DNA from: Thioclava arctica
Lineage (GTDB): Bacteria > Pseudomonadota > Alphaproteobacteria > Rhodobacterales > Rhodobacteraceae
Direction of reading: 5' to 3'
Assembly: GCF_040892615.1 (NCBI RefSeq)
Contig: NZ_JBFRYC010000001.1
Coordinates: 1 to 64,000 of the forward strand
DNA: 64,000 nt
The position numbers and the translations under genes were made by a program. This document shows positions 22,587-30,981 of the stretch, one piece after another; positions within the stretch are counted from its first letter, which is position 1; every line of letters begins with the position of its first letter. Under the pieces are notes generated by a model, which made no database searches, was not told where the DNA came from, and saw only the letters and a program-made list of their open reading frames with translations.

Positions 22587-23623
22587 GCGGTGTGCAGCAG
22601 ATCGAAGTCACCGAGGCCGAGGGCGAGCAGCGCCTTGATCGCTTTCTCAAGCGGCGGTTTTCGCAACTAAGCCAAGGCATGATCGAAAAGATGTGCCGCA
22701 AGGGCGATCTGCGCGTCGATGGCGGGCGGGTCAAGGCCAACACGCGGGTCGCGCCCGGCCAAACCATCCGCGTGCCGCCGATCCCCGATGCCCCGCCGCC
22801 GATCGACGTGGAGGGTATCTCTGAGGCCGACGCGCAGTTCATCCAAGGCTGCGTGCTGTGGAAAGACGAACATATCATCGCGCTGAATAAACCCGCCGGG
22901 CTGCCCAGTCAGGGTGGCTCGGGGCAGGGCAATCGCCATGTGGATGGGCTCGCCGAGGCGCTGCTGTTTGGCTACAAGGACAAGCCCAAGCTGGTGCATC
23001 GTCTGGATAAGGACACCTCGGGCGTGCTGCTGCTGGCACGCACCGACCGGGTCGCGCGCCGCCTGTCCGAGGCGTTTCGGTCCAAGACCACCCGCAAGAT
23101 CTATTGGGCGGCGGTCGCCGGTGTGCCCAACCCGAAAATGGGCACGGTGCGCTTTGGTCTGGTCAAGGCGCCGGGGCATGGGCGCGGCGGCGAGGGCGAA
23201 AAGATGCATTGCATCCATCCCTCCAAGGTCGATCAGACCGAAAATGCCAAGCGCGCGACGACTGATTATGCGGTGCTCGATGCGTTGGGAACACGCGCGG
23301 CTTGGGTCGCACTGGTGCCGATCACCGGGCGCACCCATCAGCTGCGCGCCCATATGGCCGAGATCGGGCACCCGATTGTGGGCGACGGAAAATATGGCGG
23401 CTCGGGGCAGGAAAATCTGGGCGATGGCTGGGGCGCGCAACTGGGCGGAGAGATCAGCCGCAAGCTGCATCTGCACGCCCGCCAGATCAGTTTCGACCAC
23501 CCCGTCAGCGGTAAGCGGATCACGCTGGTCGCGCCGATGCCCGATCACATGAAGCGCACTTGGAAAACGCTGGGCTGGAACGAGCGCGACGTGCCTGCCG
23601 ATCCGTTTGAGGATCTCGCATGA
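22583..23623 (+). CDS. rluC: RluC/RluD-type 23S rRNA pseudouridine synthase
   Basis: It converts specific uridines of 23S rRNA to pseudouridine. The product is 346 residues. An N-terminal S4 RNA-binding domain (about residues 15-65, RLDRFLKRRF) is followed by the catalytic domain, with Asp142 in HRLDKDTSG. PITGRTHQLRAHMAEIGHPIVGD is the usual C-terminal motif, here seen in part as GRTHQLRAHMAEIGHPIVGD. The choice between RluC and RluD is by likeness only. It overlaps the genes on both sides by 4 bases. Confidence 0.88.
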   Translation: MSGVQQIEVTEAEGEQRLDRFLKRRFSQLSQGMIEKMCRKGDLRVDGGRVKANTRVAPGQTIRVPPIPDAPPPIDVEGISEADAQFIQGCVLWKDEHIIALNKPAGLPSQGGSGQGNRHVDGLAEALLFGYKDKPKLVHRLDKDTSGVLLLARTDRVARRLSEAFRSKTTRKIYWAAVAGVPNPKMGTVRFGLVKAPGHGRGGEGEKMHCIHPSKVDQTENAKRATTDYAVLDALGTRAAWVALVPITGRTHQLRAHMAEIGHPIVGDGKYGGSGQENLGDGWGAQLGGEISRKLHLHARQISFDHPVSGKRITLVAPMPDHMKRTWKTLGWNERDVPADPFEDLA

Positions 23624-24285
23624 AGCTGGCGATCTTTGACGTCGACGGCACGATTTCCGACAGCCAGACCCATATCACCCATGCGATGGGGATGGGGTTT
23701 GAGGCGGCGGGGCTGGCGGCTCCTGCGGCCTCGGCAGTGTTGCAGATCGTGGGACTGTCGCTGCCCGTTGCGGTGGCCCGCCTTGCGCCGGAACTGGATG
23801 GCGACACGCAGGCCCGCATCGTCGAGGGCTATAAGCACAGCTATATGACCGCGCGCGCGGCCGACCCTGCGCCGCTCTATCCTGGTGCGGCGGCATTGCT
23901 GCATCGCTTGGCGACGCGCGACGACATGCTGCTGGCGGTCGCCACGGGAAAATCGCGCCGGGGCTTGCGCGCGCTGATCGAGCATCACGGTCTAAACGGG
24001 CTGTTTGTCAGCTTGCAAACGGCTGATGATCACCCCTCCAAACCGCACCCTTCGATGATCGCCACCGCGCTGGCCGAGGCGGGGGTCGGGGCAGGGGACG
24101 CGGTGATGATCGGCGATACCAGCTATGATATCGAGATGGGCCGGGCGGCGGGCGTGGCCACGATTGGCGTGCGCTGGGGCTATCATCCGGGCGTCGAGCT
24201 AGAGGCCGCGGGCGCACATCGGATGGTGGATGATTTTGACGCGCTCGAGGCCGCACTGGTCGCACATTGGGAGATACCTGCATGA
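23620..24285 (+). CDS. HAD-superfamily hydrolase, phosphoglycolate phosphatase-like
   Basis: The product is 221 residues. HAD motif I is DVDGTISD with nucleophile Asp7 and acid Asp9. Motif II is the Thr in VATGKSRRG, motif III is Lys in SKPHPSM, and motif IV is MIGDTSYDIEMG. The alpha-helical cap between motifs I and II places it in subfamily IA, with phosphoglycolate phosphatases and related enzymes. The substrate cannot be fixed. It is translationally coupled to rluC and to the next gene by ATGA overlaps. Confidence 0.85.
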   Translation: MKLAIFDVDGTISDSQTHITHAMGMGFEAAGLAAPAASAVLQIVGLSLPVAVARLAPELDGDTQARIVEGYKHSYMTARAADPAPLYPGAAALLHRLATRDDMLLAVATGKSRRGLRALIEHHGLNGLFVSLQTADDHPSKPHPSMIATALAEAGVGAGDAVMIGDTSYDIEMGRAAGVATIGVRWGYHPGVELEAAGAHRMVDDFDALEAALVAHWEIPA

Positions 24286-24992
24286 GCGAATGGGCCGCAA
24301 AACGGTTTTGGAAAGAAGCCTCGGTGGATGAGGGCGCGCAGGATTTCGGCGTTACGCTGGATGGCCGCCCGCTGCGCACCCCCGCCAAGGCAGAGCTGCG
24401 CGTGCCAAGCAGCGCCATGGCGCAGGCGATCGCCGCTGAATGGGACGCCCAAGACGGTGTGATCCGCCCCGAAACGATGCCCGTCACCCGCTCGGCCAAT
24501 GCCGCGATTGACAAGGTTGCGGTGCAGTTCGACGAGGTGGTCGATTTGCTGGCCGAGTATGGCGGCACCGATCTGCTGTGCTACCGTGCTCAAAGCCCCG
24601 AGGAGCTGGTGGCGCGTCAGGCGCAGGCTTGGGATGCGCTGCTCAATTGGGCAGCAGATGAATATGGCGTGCAGCTTGTCGTCACATCGGGCGTGATCCC
24701 GGTGGATCAAGACGCCGCCGCGCTGGCGCGGTTGCGCGGCGAACTGGCCGCGATGAGCCCCTTCGCGCTGGCGGCGATGCATGATCTGATTTCGCTGACC
24801 GGCTCGTTGATTCTCGGCCTTGCCGTAGCGCGCGGTCGGCTGGAGGCGCAAAAAGCGTGGGAACTGTCGCGCCTTGATGAAACGTGGCAACGCGAACTGT
24901 GGGGCGCGGATGACGAGGCCGATGCGCTGGCGTCCCTGAAATGTGAGGCGCTGTTACACGCCGCGCGATTCTGGACTCTCGCCCATTCGTGA
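24282..24992 (+). CDS. ATP12-family F1-ATPase assembly chaperone
   Basis: The product is 236 residues from the ATG at 24282, which overlaps the preceding stop. It begins MSEWAAKRFWKEASV and contains VTLDGRPLRTPAKAELRVPS and AIAAEWDAQ, typical of ATP12/ATPAF2. In mitochondria ATP12 binds the F1 alpha subunit before assembly; the alphaproteobacterial homologues probably do the same. It ends the crcB-rluC-HAD-atp12 run. Confidence 0.88.
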   Translation: MSEWAAKRFWKEASVDEGAQDFGVTLDGRPLRTPAKAELRVPSSAMAQAIAAEWDAQDGVIRPETMPVTRSANAAIDKVAVQFDEVVDLLAEYGGTDLLCYRAQSPEELVARQAQAWDALLNWAADEYGVQLVVTSGVIPVDQDAAALARLRGELAAMSPFALAAMHDLISLTGSLILGLAVARGRLEAQKAWELSRLDETWQRELWGADDEADALASLKCEALLHAARFWTLAHS

Positions 24993-25049
24993 GCTCTCGC
25001 GATTTTGTCAACGATGAGGAATGCGCCTTTTTCAAAGGCCATTGCTGAT

Positions 25050-25129
25050 CAAATGTGCATTTGTCCTCACGGAAATTGGAAAGCGGCCTTGACCTTCTTT
25101 CAATATATGGACCACACTTTCGTTACTAT
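25050..25129 (+). promoter_or_regulatory. Putative aapJ control region
   Basis: The 221-base gap before aapJ holds the dyad CAAATG-TG-CATTTG (25050-25063), an unpaired TTGACC (25089-25094) and a good -10 candidate TACTAT (25124-25129). No -35 box is correctly spaced for TACTAT, so an activator-dependent promoter is possible. Upstream of the dyad, GCCTTT/AAAGGC (25025-25039) is a small hairpin without a T-run. Confidence 0.3.
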
Positions 25130-25213
25130 GTGTCATCGTACACAGTGATTGGGCCCATTGCGGGCTGTCAAGAACCGCTCCCCACAGAGCGGCGAAAACA
25201 GGAAGAGGTAAAA

Positions 25214-26230
25214 ATGAAGAAATCCGTGTTTATCGGCGCATTGACTGCTGCCACCTTGGTTGCCGGGGTTGCTGGTGCAGCAACGCTCGACGACGTTAAG
25301 GCACGTGGCGAGCTGATCTGCGGCGTCAACACCGGGCTTGTCGGCTTTGCTGCGCCCGATGCGAATGGCAACTGGTCGGGCTTTGACGTGGCAATCTGCC
25401 AAGCCGTTGCTGGTGCCGTGCTCGGTGATCCCTCGAAAGTGAAATATGTGCCGACCTCGGGTCAGACGCGTTTCACCGCACTGGGTTCGGGCGAAGTTGA
25501 CCTGCTGGCGCGTAACACCACCTGGACCTTCTCGCGCGACACCGACCTGAAGCTGCAATTCACCGCGACCAACTACTACGATGGTCAGGGCTTCATGGTG
25601 CGCAAGGATTCGGGCGTGACCTCGGCGAAGGAACTCGACGGGGCTTCCGTCTGTATCCAGACCGGCACCACGACCGAACTGAACCTGGCTGACTACTTCA
25701 AAGCCAACAACATGAGCTATCAGCCCATCACCGTCGACTCAAATGCCGAAGGTGAGCAGCAGTTCCTGGCCGGCGCGTGTGACGCTTACACCACCGACGC
25801 TTCTGGTTTGGCCGCGACGCGCGCAGCCTTTGCCAACCCGAAAGACTACGTCATCCTGCCCGAGATCATCTCGAAAGAGCCGCTGGCTCCGGCTGTGCGT
25901 CAGGGCGACGACCAGTGGACCGATATCGTGCGCTGGACGATCTTCGCGCTTATCGCTGCTGAAGAATATGGCGTAACCTCGGCCAATATCGACGAGCTGG
26001 CCAAAGGCACCGAGAACCCCGAAGTCAACCGTCTGCTGGGCACCGAAGGTGATCTTGGCGCGATGATCGGCCTCGACAAGAATTGGGCTGTGAACGCGAT
26101 CAAGGCCAATGGCAACTACGGTGAAATCTTTGCCGCAACCATTGGTGAGCAGACCCCGATCGGTCTGGCTCGCGGCCTGAACGCACAATGGACCCAAGGT
26201 GGTCTGATGTACGCACCTCCCTTCCGCTAA
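25214..26230 (+). CDS. aapJ: General L-amino-acid ABC transporter, substrate-binding protein
   Basis: The product is 338 residues from the ATG at 25214, with GAAGAGG upstream. A signal peptide of about 22 residues (cleavage after VAGA) is followed by the type-3 solute-binding fold. The region DVKARGELICGVNTGLVGFA and the later WTFSRDTDLKLQF, YYDGQGFMVRKD are typical of AapJ/BztA. It captures polar amino acids such as glutamate, glutamine and aspartate in the periplasm. It is the first gene of aapJQMP and is separated from aapQ by a strong hairpin. Confidence 0.93.
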   Translation: MKKSVFIGALTAATLVAGVAGAATLDDVKARGELICGVNTGLVGFAAPDANGNWSGFDVAICQAVAGAVLGDPSKVKYVPTSGQTRFTALGSGEVDLLARNTTWTFSRDTDLKLQFTATNYYDGQGFMVRKDSGVTSAKELDGASVCIQTGTTTELNLADYFKANNMSYQPITVDSNAEGEQQFLAGACDAYTTDASGLAATRAAFANPKDYVILPEIISKEPLAPAVRQGDDQWTDIVRWTIFALIAAEEYGVTSANIDELAKGTENPEVNRLLGTEGDLGAMIGLDKNWAVNAIKANGNYGEIFAATIGEQTPIGLARGLNAQWTQGGLMYAPPFR

Positions 26231-26241
26231 GGAGGGACTGG

Positions 26242-26270
26242 CAGGGGCGCGGGTTCAATCCGCGCCCCTG
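26242..26270 (+). other. Intercistronic hairpin between aapJ and aapQ
   Basis: A perfect 11-bp stem (CAGGGGCGCGG / CCGCGCCCCTG) with a 7-base loop starts 11 bases after the aapJ stop. There is no T-run. Such structures after binding-protein genes commonly protect the upstream mRNA and so raise binding-protein levels relative to the permeases. Confidence 0.65.
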
Positions 26271-26369
26271 ACCTTCTATCAAAAGACCGTGCGCGGGGGA
26301 GACCATCCCCAAGGCCCGACATAGAATGGCCACATAACAACAAGCGCTACGGCAACAGGGGAAATACAG

Positions 26370-27635
26370 ATGACTACTGCGCCAGACGCGCCGGAGCACA
26401 CAGGCTTCCGGCTCAGCCAACTTATATATGATACGCGCTACCGCTCGATCACGATCCAGATCGTCGTTTTGTTCTTGGTGATGGGCTTTGTCGGCTGGCT
26501 GGTCGACAACACGATCCAGAACCTCAACGCGCTGGGCAAAGATTTCAATTACGGATTTCTTTCGCAACGCGCGGGCTATGATATCGGCAACGCGCTGATC
26601 CCCTATAACAACGATATGTCGCATGGCCGCGCGCTTTTGGTGGGCCTGCTCAACACGCTGTGGGTGTCGTTTCTGGGCTGTATCACGGCGACCGTCATCG
26701 GTGTGATCGTGGGTGTGCTGCGCCTGTCGAAAAACTGGCTCGTGGGCCGTCTCATGACGATCTATGTCGAGGTGTTTCGCAACATCCCCGTACTGCTGTG
26801 GATCTTGGTCGCGATTGCGCTTTTGACCGAGGCCGCCCCGTCGCCCAACCAATACAAGGTGAACCCGGCAACCGGTGAGGCGCAAACCTCGATGGTGCTG
26901 GAATCGGTGGCCTTCACCAACCGCTACACCGCGATCCCCTCGATCCACTTTGATCGCAGCCTCGGCTCGCTGGATACGGCGCTGGCGCCGATCTCGTTGA
27001 ACTTCCTCGCCATCGTGGTGGTTTTGCTGGCCAGCTGGTTCGCGGTCAAATTGGTGAACAAACGTGCCGCGCGCGTTCAAGAAGCCACCGGGGTGCGACC
27101 GACGACGTTGTGGATGAACCTCGCGATCTGGGTACTTCCGGTCGCGGTTCTCGTCACGGCTTTGGGCATTAACCCAGAAGAGCCGGTGCTCAAAGGGTTC
27201 AACTTCGTCAAGGGCACGAACGTGTCCAACGCCTTCGTGGCGCTATGGGCAGGGCTGTCGCTGTATACCGCCGCCTTCATCGCCGAGATCGTGCGCGCCG
27301 GTATTCTGGCGGTCTCCAAAGGTCAGACCGAAGCCGCCTTTGCGCTGGGTCTGCGCGCGAACCGCACGATGAGCCTGGTGATCTTGCCACAAGCGCTGCG
27401 GGTGATCATCCCGCCGCTGATCTCGCAATATCTGAACCTGACGAAGAACTCCTCGCTCGCCATCGCGGTCGGCTATCTCGATCTGCGCGGCACGCTGGGG
27501 GGCATCACGCTGAACCAAACGGGGCGCGAACTGGAAGCGATCACGCTGATGATGCTGATCTATCTGGTGATCTCGCTGCTGATTTCGGGCGGGATGAACG
27601 TCTTCAACAATCGCGTCAAGCTGAAGGAGCGGTGA
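26370..27635 (+). CDS. aapQ: General L-amino-acid ABC transporter, permease 1
   Basis: The product is 421 residues with several membrane segments: one near residues 27-48 and, after a long periplasmic stretch, the BPD-type permease core. The EAA motif, which contacts the ATPase, is EAAFALGLRANRTMSLVILP. The length and the large insertion match AapQ/BztB, which are longer than ordinary HisQ-like permeases. It pairs with AapM, and their genes are 1 base apart. Confidence 0.92.
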   Translation: MTTAPDAPEHTGFRLSQLIYDTRYRSITIQIVVLFLVMGFVGWLVDNTIQNLNALGKDFNYGFLSQRAGYDIGNALIPYNNDMSHGRALLVGLLNTLWVSFLGCITATVIGVIVGVLRLSKNWLVGRLMTIYVEVFRNIPVLLWILVAIALLTEAAPSPNQYKVNPATGEAQTSMVLESVAFTNRYTAIPSIHFDRSLGSLDTALAPISLNFLAIVVVLLASWFAVKLVNKRAARVQEATGVRPTTLWMNLAIWVLPVAVLVTALGINPEEPVLKGFNFVKGTNVSNAFVALWAGLSLYTAAFIAEIVRAGILAVSKGQTEAAFALGLRANRTMSLVILPQALRVIIPPLISQYLNLTKNSSLAIAVGYLDLRGTLGGITLNQTGRELEAITLMMLIYLVISLLISGGMNVFNNRVKLKER

Positions 27636-27636
27636 T

Positions 27637-28953
27637 ATGAGCGACACGCACGCCCAAACTGTCGCCTTTGTGCGCGACACGATGTTACCCGAAAAGGCCG
27701 CGCCAAGCGGTCAGTCCGGGGCGATCAAATGGCTGCGCGAGAACCTGTTCTCGGGCTGGTTCAACACGGTGCTCACGCTGGTGGGCCTTTATGTGACCTA
27801 TAGCTTCGTGGTGCATTTCTACCCATGGTTCGCCCACGGCGTTTGGGATGCCAATTCGCTGAAGGAATGCCGCGCGATTATCACGGATCGCTATGGCGAG
27901 GGCGCTACCGGAGCTTGCTGGGCAATGATCCGTGAGCGCTGGCACCAGTTCCTGTTTGGCTTCTACCCGTCTGAACTGTATTGGCGCCCGGTCCTGACCT
28001 TTGCGCTGCTGTTTGTGGCGATCGGTCCGTTGATGTTCCAGTTCGTGCCCAAAAAGGTGATCTGGTTCACCCCGCTTTTCCCCTTTGTTGCTGTCTGGCT
28101 GCTGTGGGGGGGCTCGATCTGGGCGCCGCTGCTGGTGCTGGCTGGCTTCGTGCTGGGATGGGCCGTGTTCAGCTTTGTTGGAAAATACGGCTCCATCGCG
28201 GGGTTCTCGGCCGGGGCGATCGTGGCGATCCTATATTTCCTGTTCGCGGTTGGCCCGCTGATTGATCTGTTCCAGGCGATGATGCCGATTGGCATCGAGC
28301 ACGTCGATTCGGCCAAGTTCGGGGGCTTCTTGCTGGCGATCACGCTGGGGGTGGGGGGCATTGTGATGTCGCTGCCTGCGGGGATCATCCTTGCACTGGG
28401 GCGGCAATCGGACATGCTGCTGATCAAGTCTTTCTCGATCATCTTTATCGAGTTCATTCGCGGCGTGCCGTTGATCACGCTGCTGTTCGTGGCGTCCTTG
28501 CTGCTGAACTACTTCCTGCCGCCGGGCACGAACTTTGACATCATCTTGCGGGTGGTGATCTTGGTGACGATGTTCGCCGCCGCCTATATCGCCGAGGTGA
28601 TCCGGGGTGGTCTCGCCGCCCTGCCGCGCGGGCAATATGAGGCAGCGGATGCGCTGGGTCTGGATTACTGGAAGGCGCAACGGCTGATCATTCTGCCCCA
28701 AGCGCTGAAGATCTCGATCCCGGGCATCGTGTCCACCTTCATCGGGATGTTCAAAGACACCACGCTGGTCGTCTTTGTGGGCCTGTTTGATCCGCTCAAA
28801 GGCATTCCTGATTTCATCCGCGCCGATTTCAACTGGAAAGGGATCTACTGGGAGCCCTTCGTCTTTGTCGGCGCCATCTTCTTCATCCTGAACTTCGCGA
28901 TGTCGCGTTACTCGATGCATCTCGAGAACCGGCTGCAACGTGACAATCACTAA
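27637..28953 (+). CDS. aapM: General L-amino-acid ABC transporter, permease 2
   Basis: The product is 438 residues with about eight to ten hydrophobic segments. The EAA-type loop is EAADALGLDYWKAQRLIILP, followed by PGIVSTFIGMFKDTTLVVFVG. The N-terminal half has an extra set of membrane segments, as in AapM/BztC. It forms the heterodimeric channel with AapQ. Confidence 0.92.
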   Translation: MSDTHAQTVAFVRDTMLPEKAAPSGQSGAIKWLRENLFSGWFNTVLTLVGLYVTYSFVVHFYPWFAHGVWDANSLKECRAIITDRYGEGATGACWAMIRERWHQFLFGFYPSELYWRPVLTFALLFVAIGPLMFQFVPKKVIWFTPLFPFVAVWLLWGGSIWAPLLVLAGFVLGWAVFSFVGKYGSIAGFSAGAIVAILYFLFAVGPLIDLFQAMMPIGIEHVDSAKFGGFLLAITLGVGGIVMSLPAGIILALGRQSDMLLIKSFSIIFIEFIRGVPLITLLFVASLLLNYFLPPGTNFDIILRVVILVTMFAAAYIAEVIRGGLAALPRGQYEAADALGLDYWKAQRLIILPQALKISIPGIVSTFIGMFKDTTLVVFVGLFDPLKGIPDFIRADFNWKGIYWEPFVFVGAIFFILNFAMSRYSMHLENRLQRDNH

Positions 28954-28965
28954 GGAAGACTTGCA

Positions 28966-29757
28966 ATGAGTGAACCACATTTCGAACGCGAAGTTGACCG
29001 TAGCCACATGCAGGTCAGCGATGAGGTCGCGATCCAGATCGAGAACATGAACAAATGGTATGGTCAGTTCCACGTTCTGCGCGACATCGACCTGACCGTG
29101 CAGCGCGGCGAGCGTATCGTCATTGCCGGGCCTTCGGGCTCGGGGAAATCTACGCTGATCCGCTGCATCAACCGTCTTGAGGAACATCAGCAGGGCAAGA
29201 TCGTCGTCGATGGGATCGAGCTGACCAATGACCTCAAGAATATCGACAAGATTCGGCGCGAAGTGGGGATGGTGTTCCAGCACTTCAACCTGTTCCCGCA
29301 TCTCACGATCCTTGAAAACCTGACGCTGGCTCCGATCTGGGTACGCAAAACACCCAAGAAAGAAGCCATCGAAACGGCGATGCATTTCCTCGAGAAGGTG
29401 AAGATCCCCGAGCAGGCCGACAAATATCCCGGCCAGCTGTCAGGCGGTCAGCAGCAGCGCGTGGCGATTGCGCGCTCGCTGTGCATGATGCCGCGCATCA
29501 TGCTGTTTGACGAACCGACCTCGGCGCTTGATCCCGAGATGATCAAAGAGGTGCTGGATACGATGATCGAGCTGGCCGAAGAGGGCATGACCATGCTGTG
29601 CGTGACCCACGAGATGGGCTTTGCGCAGGCTGTGGCGAACCGGGTGATCTTTATGGCCGACGGTCAGATCGTTGAGCAAAACAACCCGCATGACTTCTTC
29701 AACAACCCGCAATCGGATCGCACCAAGCAGTTCCTCAGCCAGATCTTGGGACACTGA
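28966..29757 (+). CDS. aapP: General L-amino-acid ABC transporter, ATPase
   Basis: The product is 263 residues. Walker A GPSGSGKST is at residues 55-63, the Q-loop is in GMVFQHFNLFPHL, the signature is LSGGQQQR, Walker B is IMLFDEPTSALDPE, and the switch His is in CVTHEMGFA. It energises import by the AapQM channel. An in-frame ATG at residue 15 could also start it, but the first ATG has AAGGAAGA upstream. Confidence 0.95.
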   Translation: MSEPHFEREVDRSHMQVSDEVAIQIENMNKWYGQFHVLRDIDLTVQRGERIVIAGPSGSGKSTLIRCINRLEEHQQGKIVVDGIELTNDLKNIDKIRREVGMVFQHFNLFPHLTILENLTLAPIWVRKTPKKEAIETAMHFLEKVKIPEQADKYPGQLSGGQQQRVAIARSLCMMPRIMLFDEPTSALDPEMIKEVLDTMIELAEEGMTMLCVTHEMGFAQAVANRVIFMADGQIVEQNNPHDFFNNPQSDRTKQFLSQILGH

Positions 29758-29766
29758 GCGGACAGG

Positions 29767-29818
29767 CTGGGGGTTACACACCCCCAGACCCACGTGGGAT
29801 ATGTTGACAAATGCGAAG
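29767..29818 (+). repeat. Intergenic repeat, copy A
   Basis: A 7-bp hairpin CTGGGGG (29767-29773) / CCCCCAG (29781-29787) is followed by a tail containing GGATAT...GAAG (29797-29818). The same layout, G-run hairpin then GGA(K)ATTT-like tail ending GAAG, occurs at 36103-36225 (two copies) and 57626-57686. In this copy the tail is the most diverged (15 of 22 bases match copy B). Confidence 0.5.
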
Positions 29819-29820
29819 AA

Positions 29821-29846
29821 GGGTCGGGATTTCCCGGCCCTTTTTT
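29821..29846 (+). terminator. Intrinsic terminator after aapP
   Basis: GGGTCGG (29821-29827) pairs with CCGGCCC (29834-29840), with one G-T pair, around a short loop. Six T residues follow. It ends the aapJQMP transcript. Confidence 0.85.
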
Positions 29847-29847
29847 G

Positions 29848-30360
29848 TCACCGGGTGGGTGTAAAGAAATCGAGCATCGCGCCTTGGCCCAATTCCAGAT
29901 CGCGCCAATCCTCAATCTGGAAATCGACGATCAGCGTCGCGCAGGTCGGAAAGCGGCGGAAGTCGGGGTCGAGAACCTCACGCGCAAGCAACTGACGGGC
30001 AAATTCCGCGATGCCGGGATTGTGGCCCAGCATCATCACCGAGGGTGCATGGGCCGTTTTGAGCACCTCAAGCAGGGTCTCGGGGCTTGCGTTATACAGA
30101 CGCTCGCTAAAGTGCAGTTCGGGGCGGGTCTCGATCACGGCACCGGCCACGCGCTCCCATGTTTCGCGGGTGCGCAGGGCGCTTGAGCAGAGGACCTCTT
30201 CGGGTTCGAGCCCGCGCGAGGCGAGAAAATCGCCCAGCTCAGTGGCAGCGAAGCGTCCGCGCGCATTGAGCGGGCGTTCCTGATCCTCAATGAGCGGATC
30301 GTCCCAGCTCGACTTTGCGTGGCGGGTGAGGATCAGGCGACGGTGGCCGATTGGAGTCAT
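29848..30360 (-). CDS. SixA-like histidine phosphatase
   Basis: The product is 170 residues from the ATG at 30360, which overlaps the upstream gene's stop (ATGA) and has GAGG 12 bases before it. The ATG at 30384 lacks a binding site. The RHG-type motif is LTRHAKSSW with His14, and a second conserved His is in MLGHNPGIAEFA. The family includes SixA, which dephosphorylates phosphohistidine in relay proteins. The actual substrate here is unknown. Confidence 0.82.
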   Translation of the reverse strand: MTPIGHRRLILTRHAKSSWDDPLIEDQERPLNARGRFAATELGDFLASRGLEPEEVLCSSALRTRETWERVAGAVIETRPELHFSERLYNASPETLLEVLKTAHAPSVMMLGHNPGIAEFARQLLAREVLDPDFRRFPTCATLIVDFQIEDWRDLELGQGAMLDFFTPTR

Positions 30361-30977
30361 GGGTGAAATTGCCTCATATGCCATGCAGATTGTTTGGCCA
30401 ACCTGCCATAGCTTTCACCGGCGGGGCAAGCGCGCCGTGCAAGACAGCCGGAATTTCGACAGGCGTCCCCCTCGGCAGAGGCGAGATGCGCGTGACAGGC
30501 GGGCACGTCATACCCCTGCGGACCAAGGGCTGCGACCGGGCAGGCGGTTGTGCAGGGCGCTGCGCAGTCGATGCAGGGGTTGGCGGCGGGGGCGGGCAGG
30601 GGCAGGCACATGGGCAGCACCAGCGCGCCGCGCATACTCGCCCAAAGCCCCATGCGCGCATGCACCATCAAATGAATGGGTGAGGCGAAACTTTGCCCCG
30701 AGGCGATGGCCCAACGCACAAACGGGTGCCACGGCGGCCCGGTGAAGGGAAAGCGCGCTTGGGCGCCGAATTGCGCCGCCAATGCGGTGATCACGCGGCT
30801 TGACCAGCGATCCAGCGGATCGGGCACACCATCGTCAAATTCGGGCTGGGCTGTGACATGGGCCCAAAAGCCCGGCTCGTCAGGCGAGAGCAGCAGAACC
30901 GTCTGCGTGCCCTCATGCAGCGCGCCCGAGACGAAAAGGTGGTCTCTTGCCAATGCCTCGGGCAAGCCGGGGAGCAT
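30357..30977 (-). CDS. Ferredoxin-like protein with two [4Fe-4S] sites
   Basis: The product is 206 residues. The first cluster motif is CIDCAAPCTTACP (CxxCxxxCxxxCP). The second set of cysteines is in CHAHL and CRNSGCLARRACP, as in the iron-sulfur part of QueG and reductive-dehalogenase-like proteins. The N-terminal half has no recognised domain. The gene sits 4 bases after argB and overlaps the SixA-like gene, so the three form one reverse operon. Its electron partner is unknown. Confidence 0.75.
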   Translation of the reverse strand: MLPGLPEALARDHLFVSGALHEGTQTVLLLSPDEPGFWAHVTAQPEFDDGVPDPLDRWSSRVITALAAQFGAQARFPFTGPPWHPFVRWAIASGQSFASPIHLMVHARMGLWASMRGALVLPMCLPLPAPAANPCIDCAAPCTTACPVAALGPQGYDVPACHAHLASAEGDACRNSGCLARRACPAGESYGRLAKQSAWHMRQFHP

Positions 30978-30981
30978 GACC

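Noticed and set aside
25145..25165. Sigma-54 promoter before aapJ (TTGG...TTGC)
   Set aside because: The GG and GC elements are 7 bases apart rather than 10, so the spacing is wrong.
26250..26262. GGTTCAATCC resembling a tRNA T-arm after aapJ
   Set aside because: It is the loop of a continuous 11-bp hairpin, with no other tRNA arms around it.
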